From: Candidatus Krumholzibacteriia bacterium
GTDB lineage: Bacteria > Krumholzibacteriota > Krumholzibacteriia > LZORAL124-64-63
Direction: 5' to 3'
Length of the DNA stretch: 21,890 nt
Assembly: GCA_016744275.1 (NCBI GenBank)
Contig: JADGEP010000010.1
Span: forward strand, 1-21,890
Position 1 is the stretch's first letter; every line of letters starts with the position of its first letter. Below the pieces are notes generated by a model. That model had not been told where the DNA came from. It saw nothing but the letters and a program-made list of their open reading frames with translations, and made no database searches. Of the stretch, positions 21,236 through 21,890 are shown piece after piece. The position numbers and the translations under genes are program-made.

Positions 21236-21890
21236 CGCCGACTCTTCGAGCACCAACCGCAGTTGTTCGATCTGATCCCGCTCCGATTCCGAAAGCTTCC
21301 GCAATTGAGCCGCTGATGCCAACGAGGCGCGGGCTTCATCCAGGCGCCCCGCAGAGTACTCAACCAATGCTCGGTTGTACCAGCCGTTGACATAGAGTGG
21401 GTAGTCGCGCGTCAGCACTGTGAGCAACCGGTGGGCCTTGGCCAGGTCACCGGTTTCGGCGTACAGCGAAGCCAGATTGGACCGGATGCGCTGGTTGCCC
21501 GGGGCCAGGGCGTAGGCTTCCTGCATGGCCCGCAGGGCTTCGTCTTTGCGGCCCTCGCGATTGAGAACCAACCCGCCGCGAAACCAGGGGTAGCTCCAGT
21601 CCGGATCCAGCCCCGCTGCCTGTTCGTAGGCCGCGACAGCCAGGCGCCCGTCGCCCCGTTCTTCATGGTTGCGCCCGATGCGGTAGGGTATGAGTCGGTT
21701 GCTCGGTGCCCGCTTGGCGGCCACCTCAAGGGCCGCGATGGCCTGCTCGCGTTCGCCCAGATCTTCCAGATACAACGACAGGTGATAGGGTGTATCGGCC
21801 AATCCTGGCCGCACCGATTCGGCTTTCCGGCCCATGGCCAAAGTCTTGTCCAGGTTGTCCCGTTTGCTGGCGCGGGAGGCCTCGTGAAGG
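21227..21890 (-). CDS. tetratricopeptide repeat protein (partial, 5' end beyond window)
   Basis: The reading frame stays open to the right edge, so the N-terminus is missing and at least 220 residues are visible. Several TPR-like units can be seen, for example LYLEDLGEREQAIAALEVAAKR, RLAVAAYEQAAGLDP, RKDEALRAMQEAYALAPGN, GDLAKAHRLLTVLTRDYP and GRLDEARASLASA. TPR arrays are protein-binding scaffolds. The C-terminus ends in a charged helix (SESERDQIEQLRLVLEE). TTG 21841 and ATG 21835 are possible starts, but the sequence upstream stays TPR-like (LHEASRASKRDNLDKT), which favours a longer gene. No specific role can be given. It is convergent with the pilus operon. Confidence 0.85.
   Translation of the reverse strand, partial: LHEASRASKRDNLDKTLAMGRKAESVRPGLADTPYHLSLYLEDLGEREQAIAALEVAAKRAPSNRLIPYRIGRNHEERGDGRLAVAAYEQAAGLDPDWSYPWFRGGLVLNREGRKDEALRAMQEAYALAPGNQRIRSNLASLYAETGDLAKAHRLLTVLTRDYPLYVNGWYNRALVEYSAGRLDEARASLASAAQLRKLSESERDQIEQLRLVLEESAKK

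Noticed and set aside
1..21890. CRISPR arrays, tRNA or rRNA genes, insertion sequences
   Set aside because: No regularly spaced repeats, cloverleaf-like sequences, rRNA motifs, transposase genes or terminal inverted repeats were seen by eye.

Overview
This window looks like an origin-proximal chromosome segment from an uncultured or poorly sampled, moderately GC-rich Gram-negative bacterium. The lineage call is inference. It rests on the gene order dnaN-recF-DUF721-gyrB-gyrA, on a secreted protein ending in a FlgD-Ig/Por-type 'PNPF' C-terminal domain (typical of FCB-group and candidate phyla such as Krumholzibacteriota, Eisenbacteria or Latescibacterota), and on type IV pilus minor pilins with a PilY1. 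No rRNA, tRNA, CRISPR array or insertion sequence was seen. dnaA is not in the window, and the first 148 bases show no DnaA boxes.

Region 1 (149-7587, + strand) is a replication and topology operon: dnaN (sliding clamp), recF, a DciA-like DUF721 gene, gyrB and gyrA, closely spaced. The gaps on both sides of gyrB hold short inverted repeats. Just past gyrA, a strong 42-nt hairpin lies inside the 3' end of the convergent acyltransferase gene (7605-8777, - strand).

Region 2 (9007-12112, + strand) is accessory. A divergently transcribed secreted protein of unknown function has aspartate-rich calcium-type loops and a FlgD-like C-terminal domain, and may be made from a leaderless mRNA. After an AT-rich gap of about 300 bp comes an AraC-family regulator whose N-terminal half resembles a receiver domain without the phosphoacceptor. 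It ends at a strong intrinsic terminator.

Region 3 (12309-15612, + strand) is a two-gene unit, an ABC-F ATPase and the GTPase HflX, separated by one base. Members of both families act on ribosomes, so a joint role in translation stress is plausible.

Region 4 (15897-21179, + strand) is a type IV pilus tip module: a FimT/GspH-like pilin, PilV-like, PilW-like and PilX-like proteins, PilY1, and a small secreted protein that may be an OB-fold-like accessory. A sequence resembling a sigma-54 -24/-12 promoter lies upstream. The unit ends at a strong terminator shared with a convergent TPR protein gene that runs off the right edge. No wholly new system is evident. The best leads are the secreted FlgD-tail protein, the pseudo-receiver AraC regulator, the protein downstream of PilY1, and the regulatory hairpins.
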